Assembly (NCBI GenBank): GCA_947579605.1 | Contig: OX388325.1 | Coordinates: 7,001,572 to 7,065,571, forward strand | DNA length: 64,000 nt | Direction: 5' to 3' | Origin: Athripsodes cinereus | Lineage: Eukaryota; Arthropoda; Insecta; Trichoptera; Leptoceridae | Shown here: positions 37,201 through 52,200 of the stretch, in pieces | Layout: every line of letters starts with the position of its first letter | Position numbering within the stretch: the stretch's first letter is position 1 | Made by a program: the position numbers and the translations under genes | Notes under the pieces: model-generated | What the model was told of the DNA's origin: nothing | What the model saw: the letters and a program-made list of their open reading frames with translations, nothing else | The model's database searches: none

Positions 37201-40200
37201 ATATTTTATCTTTTTGAACAATATCAACGCTGTTCTACGGCGACGCGATATTTTTCTATTCACGAATCTAATAATAATTATAGCTGTACATATAAGCAAA
37301 CGTATGCAGCCCTCGACGATGCAACCGGCGATAATCAGCATTGCCAAAACTGATTTTAAAACCCACGCGAAAGACTTTAACCATTCGTGAATAGAGGGAG
37401 GTGTTTGTGCCTCCCGTTCGGTGTCTTCTTCCATATCATCCTCAACCTGTTCCTCCGAGAGGGAAACCTCATCCTCTGCGGGTACCTCAACCTCCCTAGC
37501 GTCCTGGCTAGGTACATCACACCGAATTTCATCGCGAACAGATGCTATGTCTGGAAGATTATCTAACACAACCTGATAACTCTCTGTGATCACCTCAGGT
37601 TCAGATTGTCCCTCCGGAGTGTATTCTGGAAAGTCCAGGCGCCATACCAACTCTTGCAAATGTTCCAGATTAACTAACTCCCGACCATTAATCCTCGTCC
37701 TATACCAGGATGTCATTTGCTTCCATACGCTCATTGCTGGACCCTTACCTGCAAGTCCTTCATCTTTAAATAATATGTGACCATACCCTTTTAAACGATT
37801 GTTTATCCTGACTTTCCAGTCAACAAAATCACTCCCCAGTTCATCCCGACCTTGACACACTGTCAACAGGTCATTATAGATCGCATTTATCTGCCCTTCC
37901 ACACCAAACCTTCGCAAAATTACTTCTTTGAATACACCCCATCGACAATACCGAAACCCCAGAGACTTCCAGTACCACTTAGCGTCGCCGCGCAAGCAAT
38001 ACACAGCCTCCCTTGGCAATTCATCTTCCCACTCAAGCTTCCAGCATTCCTCGCATTCTTTGAGGAACCGTTCGGGGCCTTCATCAGTCCAGCCTCCGAA
38101 CGAAAGCGAAAATTCGCGCTCATAGCATCTGATATCCGACACCTTATCCATCGATCGAATCATACCGTAATACACCATAAACACATGTCAATAAAACAAA
38201 GCCAAAAGTCAAAACAATACACATTCGCCATTACAGATAACTTGTCAGTTCATTATAAAAAAATATATACACCCTCCTCCGATATCACAAAAACTAATTA
38301 CAAAATCTCAGGGACGGATTCGTTGTAACGATTATGCACAGGAGTGCATTTTTTCGTTACGGCCCCACGTTCGGAAGCCAATATGATATGGGGGGGTGAG
38401 AGAGAGATGGTGAAAGAATGGTTTTGGTTGAGGATAAAATAAATAAAATATTATACCAAAAATGCCAACGGCTGAGACTCTACTGGGCTACCCACAGCAC
38501 TCCAGGAGTTAAAACAATAAAATGGTCTCGATTAAATTATACAGTGAGGCTATATAAATTAAGAGACGACAAGTTATCTGTAATTAAATGGACAAATGTG
38601 TAAAAGACAAATTTAGATTCAAATAAACATTTAATTAAAAAAAAAAAAAAAAAAATCTTACCACTATTACAAACACACGTTTAAACAGCAACACAATACT
38701 ACGACTTACTCACTACCCCGTATTGTCTGTGCACATGTAATTATCCCAATATAAAAAAAACACACTTGATTATTATTTCAATAAAACGAAACGTAGCACT
38801 TTTAAAATAATTAAATTTCACTTTGCGATGATTGTAATGGATCCCACGATGAGGACGCCTCTGGCATGAAAATGCCTAGAGGCAAACAAGTTGAAGAAGG
38901 CGCCCCTTGGCGCAGTGCTGGGAGGGCGAAGTCCCACGTCCGAGGCTCCTGGAGGCAATTACCAGCCTACACAGGTGCATAGTTGGCTCGTCATGACTTC
39001 AGGAGGAGAATATCTCGACTCAACTGAAGTCCAGTGACCAGAGACACTTGTCTCTCTGAAGGTCAGCTGATGAGTGATGGCAGGAGCGATCCTTCTACCA
39101 AGGACAACTGACTGCTCACTACGACTCGCTGATCTTGACTGTTCACCACTGATGGCTGATGGAGACTAACTTTCTCTGAAGGACATCTCTCTACTACCCT
39201 TGAGTGGGGTAGGGGGTTGGTCATGTACTCCTACTATGATGTGATTCATCAACGTGCAGCGCCGTGATTGGCTAATGAAAATACAAGTACACGCCTTCCC
39301 GCAGGTACCATTGTATTACGAGTCCACCTGGGCTCTTGTCGGGATTCCAGGAATTATGCCATGATAAATATTTACAAATAAATTCGGTATTATAATAGTG
39401 TCCAATGCACTGATCTAATTATTAAGTAATTCACAAAGTGTCTCTTTCACTGATATCATATTTCTTGTGTCCTTTATCACCATTTATAATTATAGCGTCT
39501 TTTTCGCACAACACAAAATAACACACCTTATTCTATTACATATGTCACAATACAACCCTTTAGGTAGATAATTAAATACTCAAACTATGTATGTTACAAT
39601 TAAATTATAATTCATACCTAAAGAGCTGTTTACATAATTCAACACATGTCACCGATATCGACACTCAATATCTCGAAGCGTAGGTATAAAAAATCCAACC
39701 AAGCAGATACTAAATAATAATAACAATACGCAGACATTCTAGAATCTTCATAAAATAATTTAAAAAAACAATTAACGAAGTTGATACATAATGAATGCGC
39801 CTTAATCTTTTGTCAATATTATTCTCTTTATTACCCCTGTTGCCATGCAGGTACAAATATATATAAACAATAATATTTTGTATGCAGGTACGAAGATTAG
39901 TAAACAATACATTATTAATGTAGGTACCTTTTCAGTGCAAGGGATATTTTTAATGTTGGGACTTTCATATTTCTCATGAACTGCATTGTTTATTTCGGTA
40001 TTTCAGTACCACTTTCTAAAAACCAATTATTTTTTTAATGGTAACTTTTCGGCACAATACCTACTACACCGGGCATAACAAGTTTAATAATCAAAAAAAT
40101 AATAAACACTGTAAAATTTACTGAAGAGTATAGGAGATCTATTCTGTTCTGGGGGCATAAAAATATTAATCCCAGACACGTGTGACAAATTGTTTTAACT

Positions 40201-43200
40201 TTTTTTATTCCATGATCCATGGATAGTGATCCATATTCCTAAAATAATCGTGGATATAGATTTTTTCTATTATTATCTACTACATATTGTTTGTTTTGGT
40301 AATCTTAATGTTGTTTTTTTATACGACCCCGCAATGCTGAAAGATTAAGAAGGATTTATTATTAATCACGTTGATTGATCCATTCTGATCTAGATTATCT
40401 AAAACGCGATCATTGTTTATGATCCATCATATTGTTGTTTATGATCTATACGTGGGGTCGTCAAACGACGGCGCGTGAAAGATATTCAGTCTTTTTATTG
40501 TTTTCATTACAAATTTATTTATTATATTATATTACGCATTCACTTCCCAGTGGAATCCTCGGTAAATAATACTTCTTGCATTATTGATTGAGTTTACGTT
40601 TATTGTGTAAAACTCTAAATTAATTTATGGAAATAAAAACAAACTGTTGACAAAAACACATGACAAAAATTGGACAATCAGATACCAGCAGTGTGGAAGA
40701 TTTTGTTCAGAGGATAATGAAACACCTATCCACATCCTCTAATAATTGTGACGCACTCGCTCGCAAATGAAGTCACATATTCAGAGGACCATTGCTGGAT
40801 TCTGAGAAAGTGAGGCTTCTCACACCAAGACATATCGTGAGTTACATGACGCATGTAGGTCTTGAGAGTGAGATATGACACAGAAGGATGTCACAATAGT
40901 CTACTATGATCGCGGTGACACAAGGGATGCAAGGTCCCTTGACCTTGATAAAAAAAACTGGTTCACACCTGTACATGCAGTAAAACTCGAACAGTTTTTG
41001 TTTATTACCATAAACTTCTTGCATTCTGTTTTGCAATGTAAAAGACAGATATCAATTAATAAAACATCAAACGAGTCGTTTAACACACTCAGATCAGCTA
41101 TGGAGTATTCCAACCACTCTGAATGTCTTAATTTTTATAGCACAAAGAGAACGACCTTATGTTCATAAAATGCGATTGCTCCGCTAGCGCCCCACTTGAG
41201 GGATATACTGTGTTGGTTTAGAGAAATATTAATTTATTACTTTACATAACAATAAGAAAAAAAATTACCAATTCAATAGAAAAAAAGGTTGCCGACACCC
41301 GATCAATATAAACAAAATGTCGGTAAAAGAATTTGAATTTAGAATGTGGAATGTATTGTGCAACATTTTTAAATTTAGTCTATGGCTATGTGAAATAAAA
41401 TACGTAATCTGAACGTATTAAACTGTTATTTTTAACAGTGTTCTTACGTTGGTACCTTCATATTATTACATATAAATCAAGTTAGGTACTGTTTTTAATC
41501 GGATTTCCAATATAAATCTACATGGAACTCAATGAACAAAAATATACCTACACATAACTGTTTTCTCAACAGCAAAAAAACATAACGGATTAAAATTAAC
41601 GGAAGGGAACATAAAAAAAGTTAAAAATTATAAGTGAATTAAAATTTTAACAGAAGATCATTAATTTGTCAAACCGAAATGTATTTTTACAATTTTTTTA
41701 GCATAATTTAGCTAAATATTTATTCATTTATTCAGATATTTACGGCCGAAGCCTTTTACATGTAAAAATTTAGTATACATACAATACATGCAAGTATACA
41801 AAAAGTATTATTATTTAAAAAAAAACATAAAACAATTAGTTTGCTACAAAACAAGAGTACAATTCAAACATATGTATTTTGAACCACTTCGGATTAATCA
41901 TTCCAATTGATCACACTCATCCATAGTCAACCTATTTGAATAGGTATTAACTAGGTAGGTATGTTGTATATTATGATGAACTGTGAACTATGCTATGTGA
42001 ACTTCCTTAAGGAGTGCACAACACAGAGTCTCGACGCTAATGAATCGACTCAAGGCTTGGTTAAGAGTACTCTTTAAACCTAGGTAACATTCCCAATTCC
42101 TCTGTGCCATGCTTATCAAGAGAACAATTGAATAATAGTATAACATTAATTAAAGTAAAAAATTTCAAAAACAAAAAAAATGGTCATACAACAATTTTAA
42201 AAAATCGAAGTGATATAAACAAAAAAATGTCAAACAGAAAAACAATCAAATGGTCGGTAAGTTAAAATTCTCAAATTGAGGTCAAACGGTTGAATGTAAT
42301 ATAATATATAATATTATACAATTACTAGCTGAAAAAAAATTTATACAATTACTATCTGACCCGGCAAACGTTGTTTTGCAATATACATTATTTCTACATT
42401 ACTAATATCGCTCTAAAAAATAGGGGTTGATGGTAGAAGGGTGAAAATTTAGGGCTGTATATATTTTTTAATGCCTCACCGTGAAAAAATCAAATAAAAA
42501 AATTGACCAAAAAATAAAATAAAAAATCGGGGTCGACCAGCCTTAATTTTTAGGGGCATGAAAAATAGATGTTGGCCGATTCTTTAACCTACCCTATTAG
42601 CACACAAAATTTCATTTAAATCGGTCTAGCCGTTTCGGAGGAGTATGATAACAAACACCGTGACACGAGAATTTTATATATTAGATATAAGTATAACAAT
42701 TCACGGACCGGTAGCTTCAGGAAGTTTTTAAGGAAAACGGTTAGGGTGGTACCTAATAAATTTATATTTAAGTAGTAAAACAGTAAAATTATTCCGACAC
42801 TTGGAATTCAATATTAATATCAATTAAAATCAATATCAATACGCCGTCAAGAAGTATTTATTGTCTTCTAACTCAGCATCCGTCCCCTAACCCCTTCCCG
42901 ATCCCTTTGGAGTGTTAGGTGTGTGAATTGTAATTTTTTTCATTTTTTTTTTCAAACTAATTTGTTTGGCTATTTTTTATAATGTTTGTGTTTTTGTTAT
43001 TATTATTTCTATTTCTGTTTAGTGTTAATGTGACGTGGTTAGATGGAAGAAATCACTATATAGTGATAATCTCGCCACTGCACATCATCACATTTTTTCT
43101 TGTGTATGTTGCTTTATTTTATTTGTTATATGAATGATGATGTGCAAGAAGAATAAAATAAATAAATAAAAAATATAAATCATATTATAAAGTTAAGGCA

Positions 43201-46200
43201 TTCGTTGGTTTCCCCCTATCGTTTATATTATAATCCTCTATTCATATTCAAGGGCACGTACGCAATAAACCCGCCCTCTGGGTATCCTAAATAATAATGT
43301 ACCCCTATCTAATAGGTACATAACTACATTATAAATTTATTTATACGACACCTTCATAACACATCCCACGTGGGGTAGGCGGAGAGGATGGAATCCCACA
43401 CAGAGCTATCTACACATACCTCTTTCGCTTCTTCGACATTCATACGATTTCTCATATACCCACGCTGATTTTTCTTACTTAACACGCGCACATTTTTGAA
43501 AATTTGATAAATGTAATCAAGCCACGTAGTCGGATGTCCGTGCTTTCTCCCACTCCTTCTTTCAGATAGATACATCCTCTTCGTCTTCCTTTCATCGTGC
43601 ATTCGCTTCACATGTCAACACCAACGCAACATTCCTCTCACATCGGCTCAATCTCCTAATATCCGTATTTAAATTTAGTACATATTTTATAAACGAATCT
43701 ATATAATGAGTTTGATAATGACTTTATAAGTCGAAACCAAGTCACTACTCATTAAAATCTTTTAAGTAAAATTAAAATCAACTGTGTTTCTTCCATATAT
43801 AACAATAATAATAATCTTTATTCGAATAATATCGTCTTTACATTTTCATGATAACACAGTTGAACATACTTAATACAATCATAAAAAATGTCTTCCACAC
43901 TAGCCATAGGGCTGTGTTGTGGCAGAAATACAAATGAGATATAAAAAAATAGATTTATTGAAGTCACCAAAAATAAAAAAAAATAAAGCTAAAACCTTGT
44001 AATAAATTAATAAAAACAACTAGTCAAACAAAATCAATTATTTACAAACATGTCTCAACAATACTGTCAATTATAAAAATAAACACACATTACAATACAA
44101 AGATGGGTCAGAGAATAATCTAGCAATGTCAATGAGTGAAATCCAATATAAACATGGAGTTAAACAAAATTAACGTCGACTCCATAAATACTATATAATA
44201 CTATGATATAATACTGTAGATAGTATTAATTCTCACACTTTGTTGTTAGTTTTCCAGTATCATGCAAAAGGCAAAGACATTTAAAATCTTCAGTTCAGCG
44301 ACGAGGTATGCCACCCACCCTGAATGTCTTAACTTTTATTGGCACGGAGAGGAAAACTTTCATGTTTTGTTACGCGCAGTTAGTCCGCTGGCTACCACAC
44401 TTTTGGGAAATGTCATGTAAATATGAATAAAGAACACATTTAAAATATAAAACTGCTTCCCTTTCTAATACTCAATATTGTGTTCTTTTTCCGTAATAAA
44501 AATCCAATAATGTAAATCCAAAAATAAAACTTACCTCTCATCAAACTGCGTCATGCCTGGTCCAGGATGATAAGCATTGATCCTTCTTCCATAAAGAGAC
44601 GCTCCTCCTTCGGACATATATCCATCCATGACATCTCCAGCTCTTGCTCTTACCCTCTCCCTTTCCCTTTCAGCATCAGTCATCTTCCTCATGTAATCTC
44701 CTTCGGACATGTATCCTGCTGCAATATCCACATCACAATATTCAGAACTCGCATAGCCACCGTAATGTCCATTTCTAAAATTGACAGCTATGGTTACATT
44801 TTCTCTACCGAAATTAGCCTTGACTGTATTAGCATGATGTGGATAGCCTTGAGCGGGCATTCCTTTCTGCATTGGACCAGTTCTTGCTGGCAGAGTCAAA
44901 TGATTATTGTATCCTCTTAATAAAGGACGCATTGGAAGAACATTCATCGAAGGATTATCATCTTCGCCTATAGAATTCTCTCTATTGTGCGAACCTACAG
45001 GACTTGGACAAATCCTCGATCGATCAATAATCAAGTCTTTTTGAGTTTTCTTTTCTTTACTGTTATTCAATAATGCTTCAAGCTTTTCTTGTTCATTGTT
45101 GTAGATTATATTTTGTTTTGATTCGTTTGTCTCGTCAATATATTTAGATTCAGGTACAATTTCATGTAAATATTGCGTTGTGTCAATTTTCCTATTTGGT
45201 ATGACAGGATTATGTCTCGTTTTTGACATTTCAGACCCTGATTCGCTTGATGGTCTGTAAATCACACTGCCTTCACTGGAATTAGAATGGGCACCTGTCG
45301 AAGCACTATGGGTTGAATTTGAATTTGAACTCTCGGACATTTGAGAAGAAACTGCTGGATTGGCCAGAGGTGTCACGTTTTCCTTTTCATTCAATATTTG
45401 GGTATTAGAATTAGGCATTGGAGATACTACAGACGTCTGCTTTTGAGTGACTTCCTTATTCAAATTAGACAATTCTCTATTGAAAGGTAAAGGAGTCGAA
45501 GAATTTGAATTTGTCATCAATGTATTCGTGCTATGACTTGGACTAATTTGCGTTCCTGTACTACTTGATGACTTAGTTAAACCGACATTAGTTTTCTCTT
45601 CTTTTGGAAGTTTTGAGGTTCCTTTGACAGCCGCAGTTGGTTTAGGGATACCTGTATTACTTTGACTTGATACCATATTAGGATTGGAGGAAAAGGACGA
45701 ATTTGAATTAGAATTTGTTAAGCTATGATTACTACTTTGGACATTATTAACTTTTGGCGATTGAATATTTGTGGCAGCAGTAGAAACTTTATTTTCATTC
45801 GTATTAATTATTGGCACTTTATTATTTTGAACTTCTTGTTGATTAACTGTTGTCTGTGGCTGTTTCTGATCCGTCATATATTTCATTTGATGACTCCCTG
45901 ATAATCTGGAAATCTTTGTATCCTGCTGTGATTTCATAGCTATTTTGGACGACGATTTATTATTCAGATTTTCCTCTTTTGCTTCACAATTCTGCGTCAC
46001 CTTACTGCTACTAATAATAACATTGGCATTTTTCGGTGGTGCTATTTTTGATTCCTTTTCCTTAGTTTGCAACTTAGGACTATTGTTATTCTTGGAAGAC
46101 TTTTCATTTTTCTGCTGTTTATTGCTATAACTACTACTATTACAATTAATTTGTGACGCGTCTTTAGACGATGTTTTCGTTGAGGCTATTTTACTTTTTA

Positions 46201-49200
46201 CATTATTCTTACTTGGTTTTTGATTTTCCTTAGCAACTAGTGTTGATTCTACGTTAATTTGATTTGATGATTGTCTATTATGTATGACGTTTGGTCCTTT
46301 GATATGTGAATTATTACTACTATGATTATGTGCTTCGTTCAGACTCAAACTTGAATCAGATCTTTCACTTTTAGCTGATGAGAATCCACTGGATGAACTC
46401 GTTCTCTTGGATGTTACTGATGTGTTTTTATTCTTGTCTCCAGACTTATCTTTGAATAGTTTCAATTTGTCTAGCATGGAATGCTTTGTTGAGACATTTT
46501 GATTTTGATGTGGTGGTGGGGCAGGGGCACCCGGTGATAATACTGTTTGAGCTGAATATGGACTCGATGGTATCTTACTGCCAGGTGCTAAGAGCGAAGA
46601 GTTTGGACGGGATCTGAGAAACAAAAAACAACCCATTTAATTAAAATTATCACTTTTTTTATTTACTTGTTTGTTTAAACAATGTTTGAGGGAAGAAATA
46701 GTCAATTTACAGATTATATTTAATGAAAATTATAAATAACATGAGGACAAATAAAAACCCTAACATTACGAGCAGCATTTACATTTAATGAAATACTATC
46801 AAAGCTCGAAAAATTAATAATATAACAACACCGAGTTAGTTGGAAGACACAAAAAGTTTGCTAATAATGATGAATTCTACTTTTTTCTAATAAAGGCTAC
46901 CTACCCAACATTGAGTGTCATAAAAAGCTATTTATTGAATTTAAGAAAGCACAATGTTCCTGTCTTACCCATGCGAATTGTTCTGAAGGCCTGGAGCGAG
47001 GATGTTATTGCCCCTGGGATTACTTCCAGGACTGCTGGATCTACTGGAGCTGGCAGAGACTGCTGTTCCACCCTTGAGAGTACCGTTGCTACCTGGAAAA
47101 AATAACAAAAACAAATGGTTACATACTTCCAACAAAATTTTCATTTCTCCCAAGACAACTTAATAAGCTATATTTATTTATTCATTCTTTACTGTACATT
47201 GATTACAGTAATACATACAATTTTATAGAAAATGCATTCAAATAAGATATTGTCAACATACAGAACGCTAGTTTATACTCATAGCAGAGGCGCGATCTTT
47301 TCCAACTAATCCAAATAAAAATACGACTTTTCATTACCAAAATGTTTTTAGGATTACGTCGCAAAACCGTCACAATTAGGGCGCTGTTACATTTCCTAAC
47401 ACAGTTCGGCAGTACGAATTCAACTTCCTAATTTTTGATCGAAAGTTATTTTTTTAGGATTAATTATAAAGAAGCGTTATCTTCTACAATATACATTAAT
47501 CGAGAGAGCCGTCTTTCGACTTTTTAGGTCGATATTAATCACATTCCTAAGAAGTCGAAAAACGTCTCTCTCGATTAAAATTTATATACAAGGAAAGGCC
47601 TTTTTTAATTAATCCAATAATGAAATTCCATTACTAGTGCACCAACACAATACTTAGATAAATAGTTAAAAATTTGAATTCGTTGGTAGCCTGGAGGTAG
47701 AGTCTCGGCCTCATAATATACAAGAAGTGCGCGGTTCGATCCCAGGTGCCGGAAAATTACTCTTTCACGACACAAGCTTTAAGCTTACTGTGATAGGTGT
47801 ATGAGATTGTATTTGGGTTTATAACAAAGCCCAGATACATCTTTCTATAAAATATATAATATTTTGATTGTATCTAACTGAAATGTTTACCTTTTTACTT
47901 TGTTTACCTAATTGTTTGTAATCACTTTGTAATCAATTTACTTTGTTTACCTAATTGTTTGTAATCAATGTACCTACCTTTTATGTAATTGTTTGTAATC
48001 GTGGTTAGATGGAAGAAATCACTTGATAGTGATAATCTCGTCACTGCATATCGTATTTTAAATTTTGTATTGTTTTGTTAACACTGTTATAGATATTATT
48101 TATAATGATGATGTGCAAAGAGAATAAATAAATAAATGTACAGTGAAGATTGAATAAATAAATGAAAAAAAAAATACTCTTAAGACAACCGACCTCTTTA
48201 CATTCACCTATCTGCAACGCGTTAGAAACTTAATTATATTAAAAAATAATATCAAATACAAACTCCAAGCATGAAACAATATTTATGAACAGTTCACAAC
48301 AATGGTACTATAGCACACCCGATTATTTAAAATATTTGGAAGGTTTAATATTAATAATATTATCGCCTCTCAATATTCAAGGATGGAATTAAACTCTGAG
48401 ATGAGATTGTCACCGTGACAATGTTGTGGTAAGAATGATTAGAAGAAACGAAAATATTTATGCATTACTAGTTTTACACCCAACTGCGCTCAGGGTATTC
48501 TATCTATCTATAATAATACTAGCTGACCCGGCAAACGTTGTTTTGCCATTTATAATACTATGCCATATACTAATATCGCTATTAAAAATAGGAGTTCATG
48601 GTAGAAGAGTGAAAATTTAGGGCCGTATGTATTTTTTAATGCCTCACCATAAAAAAAATAAAAAAAAAATTGTCCAAAAAATAAAATAAAAAATCGGGGT
48701 GGACCAATCTTAACTTTAAGGGGTACGAAAAATAGATTTTGGCCGATTCTCAGACCTACCCGACAAGCACGCAAAATTTCATCAAAATCAGTCCAGCCGT
48801 TTCGGAGGAGTATTTTACATGTTAGATTATCATCATGTCATTTCTCACAAAATGTGTAGCCAGTATATTTAATGGTGCAGGTAATAAACATACAGATCGT
48901 ACTCTACGTGATATAAAAATAAGCTATCGTTTGTGGATCGATGAAAATCGATGAAACCTTCCATGTGTCATTTAAAAAAAATGATATTAGTACCAAATTA
49001 TTCATCTTAGTACCTATACCTAAACGCTGAATCAAAGGTGTTAATTGTTTTACAAATTTTACGAAATGTTCCTTGGAGTACCAGTCAAAGAATTGGTCTC
49101 CCACTCTTCTCCGTAAGTTTTCGAGAGTTCTGTAAAATGCAGACATTTGAAAAAATAAGGACAGTTAACATCTTCCATTCAGCGATGAGGTTTACCACCC

Positions 49201-52200
49201 ATTTTGAATGTCTTAATTTATGTTGGCACGGAGAACAGCTGACGTGTTTATTGCATACAGGTGGTCTGCTGGCTACCCCACGTGATAGTATAGTAGTAAA
49301 TTAATTAATAAAACTTTATAGGCATCAAAATAATTATGTAGAATACAAGTATATGTATATTTATAAAAGCAGGCTTATCGCACATGCGATTTCTTCCAGC
49401 CAACCCAGTAGCAGTAATGTTTTACAAATCCCTGCCTTTAACAGTAGGACAATGTTGGAAAAATTACAGAAATGAGTGTGACACTTATTTATTTATTCAT
49501 TCTTTACTGTACATTGATAACAATACATACAATTTTATAGAAAAATGCATGCAAATAACATATTTTCAACGAGCAGAGGTCGAGTTTATCGCAGAGGCGC
49601 GATCTATTCTAATCAAACAACTTATTTTGCTGGCGGGGAATCTAAGGGAGACATATTTACAAACGAACTCAAATTTTTATTATTATAAATGGATCATACG
49701 AATTGTATGGCGTGCACAGCTGCATAAAGACTCATTGTTCTTGGTGTACCTTCTTAAATAACAAAACATTACTAGTACATACTTATGTATAAACATCATC
49801 ATCATCATCATCGCCCTAAACGCTCCACTCGGGAGCACATGGCAGAGACCAGCCTCCTCCATTCAGAGCGTCTCTGTGCCAATCGTGTCACCTCTTCCCA
49901 CGACATTCCCTGCGTTCTGATGTCGTTGTCATAGTGAACGGTGTATTGTGAAAGAGGGAAGTCCGGGCCGACGGAACCCTCGCGGACGGAAGAACAGTGT
50001 TCTTCTGGCCAACTATCATTGGGCATTCTCAGAACATGACCCAGCCACTACCAAGATAAATGGATTGAGTATGTAGGTATATGGGCATTTTCAGATTTTT
50101 TTGCTATGAGTATAACGTACGCGTCTCGAGAATTCAAAATTGTTTCTTAAATGACCAATTATTTCAGTTTTGCCCGAAATCACAATTATTGATAAAATGA
50201 TGATTTTTTTCTTAGTTAAGCATAAAAATAACAGGTAACTATTTAAATTTTGCAAGTTAATGTGTAAATCAATAACACGGAATGACGTATTTCAACATGT
50301 CTTCAGCGTACCTCTCAACTTTAACAACAAAATTATATTTGTCTGCCCATTATATTCACAGGTTTTATGACTTCATTTAAAACTTAATTGTCTCTAAATT
50401 CAATAAAGTCCCATAAAATATCATAAAGCAAACCAGAAATATGTTAAATATGTATATTTTTCCTGTCCTTCAAATCACAAAAAGTGGAATTCCTATTACG
50501 TCACGGCCATTCTAAACCTCTGTTTTACTTATTTTGGTCAAATCGAGTGTCGATTATAATTAATGGCAACATTATATTAGTCTATGAATGCCGCTATATT
50601 GTGTAAAAACGTCGGTTGTGCAGATTCTTGTGACGGAACTGGTCCCCCTTGTTGCTCACTAAAATTGGTGTTCCATTACGAACGCAAATTTCTAAGGTAA
50701 GTTAAGAGTATTATTTGTTTCTTTTGGACTCTAATTACATATTAAATATTGTTCATTATGAATTACAAGTCGAATGCATCCTTATATTCACTAACAAGGT
50801 GTAAACATGTGGATGAACAGAGATCGATACTTATACGTCACGTCCATTACGTAACGTTATGTATTGGTGGAAAAAAACTGTCACGTAATGGAATTGTAAA
50901 GCCTAGCTTACATTGAATATTTTAATCTTCCGACTATATTAAAAGATGTTAATAATTATTATGATGGCGTTATGATGTCCAATATTTATTTATTATTATG
51001 AAAACAGTTCAAGTGATTGCTAGTAAATCATAAATCAGTACGTCAGGCCAACCAAGTGTAACAAAAACGACAAATGCTACCCCCGATTCTATTTCATTTT
51101 TAGTGTGCACTAACTAAAATAGTAACGTTCCAATTTTAGTTAGTCCATATTGGTATTCTATAAACCAGGCATGGGCAAACTGCGGCCCGCGGGCCGCATG
51201 TGGCCCGCCGCGTATTTCCTGCGGCCCGCGAGTAATATAATATTTTAAAAAATGATCACGTTTTTATCTTCAACGACTTTTTCAACAAAGATTGAAAATA
51301 ATTTATTAAAAAAAAAAAAAAAAACTGACATGAATATAATTGCTATTATCATTTTTTACTTATTGTTTATATTATTTTGGATTTAATTGTTGTTATTATT
51401 TTTTTTCTCTTTATTAACATGTAAAAGGCGAAAGCCGTGAATATGCATAAATAAATAAATAAAATATATAAAAAAAAAAACAAAAAACTTATCTCGGATT
51501 TTCGACTGATATAATTAATGAACATTATTACCATGCGACGTTAGCTTTACTTTTCCATTACGTAACGAGAAACTTCCTATTACGTTACTGTCCTATTATA
51601 TCTCCGACTATTTTTTTTTAGATTTTATTCCAACAACTGATACAACTGTATTATTGTAATATATAAAATATAGTATGTGAACTGAATTGTTGTTGGAAAG
51701 TGCAAATCACCAACAAATTTGCCATAATTAGTGTAGAATATAAGAAAACTCATTACTGTATAGTACAAAACGTAACGTAATGGACAAATTGGACAGAAAA
51801 TGTGACATTTTACGTTATTTTCCTAATAAAATTATATATTTTCTTAAAGAATGTTGTGATTATAACTATATTAAATACTTTCGACAACTATTCACTAAAA
51901 CGTTTTTATTTAAAACCCCGTTGAATTGTGTGATGTAATGGAAATTTCTTGAGATATTGCTTCACGAAAACGCATTTCCTGAAAAAAAGAAAACACAAAA
52001 CTTAAAAGTAATTGATTTCTCACGTCCGTTACTGTTGTATATATATTTTAAATACAAAATCAGGCATAATTTGTTACACATATTTTTTTAGGTTCCACTA
52101 CGTAACGAAGCAAAAAAATTTGAAAATGCCCATATAAACAAAAAAAATAAAAACATCCCCTCCGTGTTCGAAAAAAGTCCCAGGTAAAGAATTGGTCTCC

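Larger units (their letters stand above)
34327..40080 (-). mobile_element. complete LTR retroelement with gag-like ORF only, young insertion
   Basis: Two direct repeats of about 1.7 kb, which look identical on reading apart from homopolymer and dinucleotide length changes, bracket 2.36 kb. Each repeat starts TG and ends CA. A 4-bp target duplication, AGTT, flanks the whole (34323-34326 and 40081-40084). On the minus strand a primer-binding-like site follows the 5' LTR and a purine-rich stretch precedes the 3' LTR. The only sizeable internal frame is a 367-residue Gag-like protein; there is no protease, reverse transcriptase, RNase H or integrase frame. The element would therefore need enzymes from a partner. 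A Ty3/gypsy-type relative fits the 4-bp duplication and the Gag, but without pol this is inference. It sits in intron 3 of the navigator gene in the same orientation as the gene. Confidence 0.92.

Noticed and set aside
37852..38328. 158-codon plus-strand frame
   Set aside because: Antisense of the gag-like frame; composition is a mirror of it.
44567..44920. 117-codon plus-strand frame
   Set aside because: Antisense of navigator exon 3, whose coding is supported by conserved blocks and splice phases.
46614..46636. Methionine at 46636 as the start of a 701-residue protein
   Set aside because: It lies in the intron upstream of a good acceptor at 46614-46615. Exon 2 joins at 46613 in the right phase, so the large frame is an internal exon, not a stand-alone gene.
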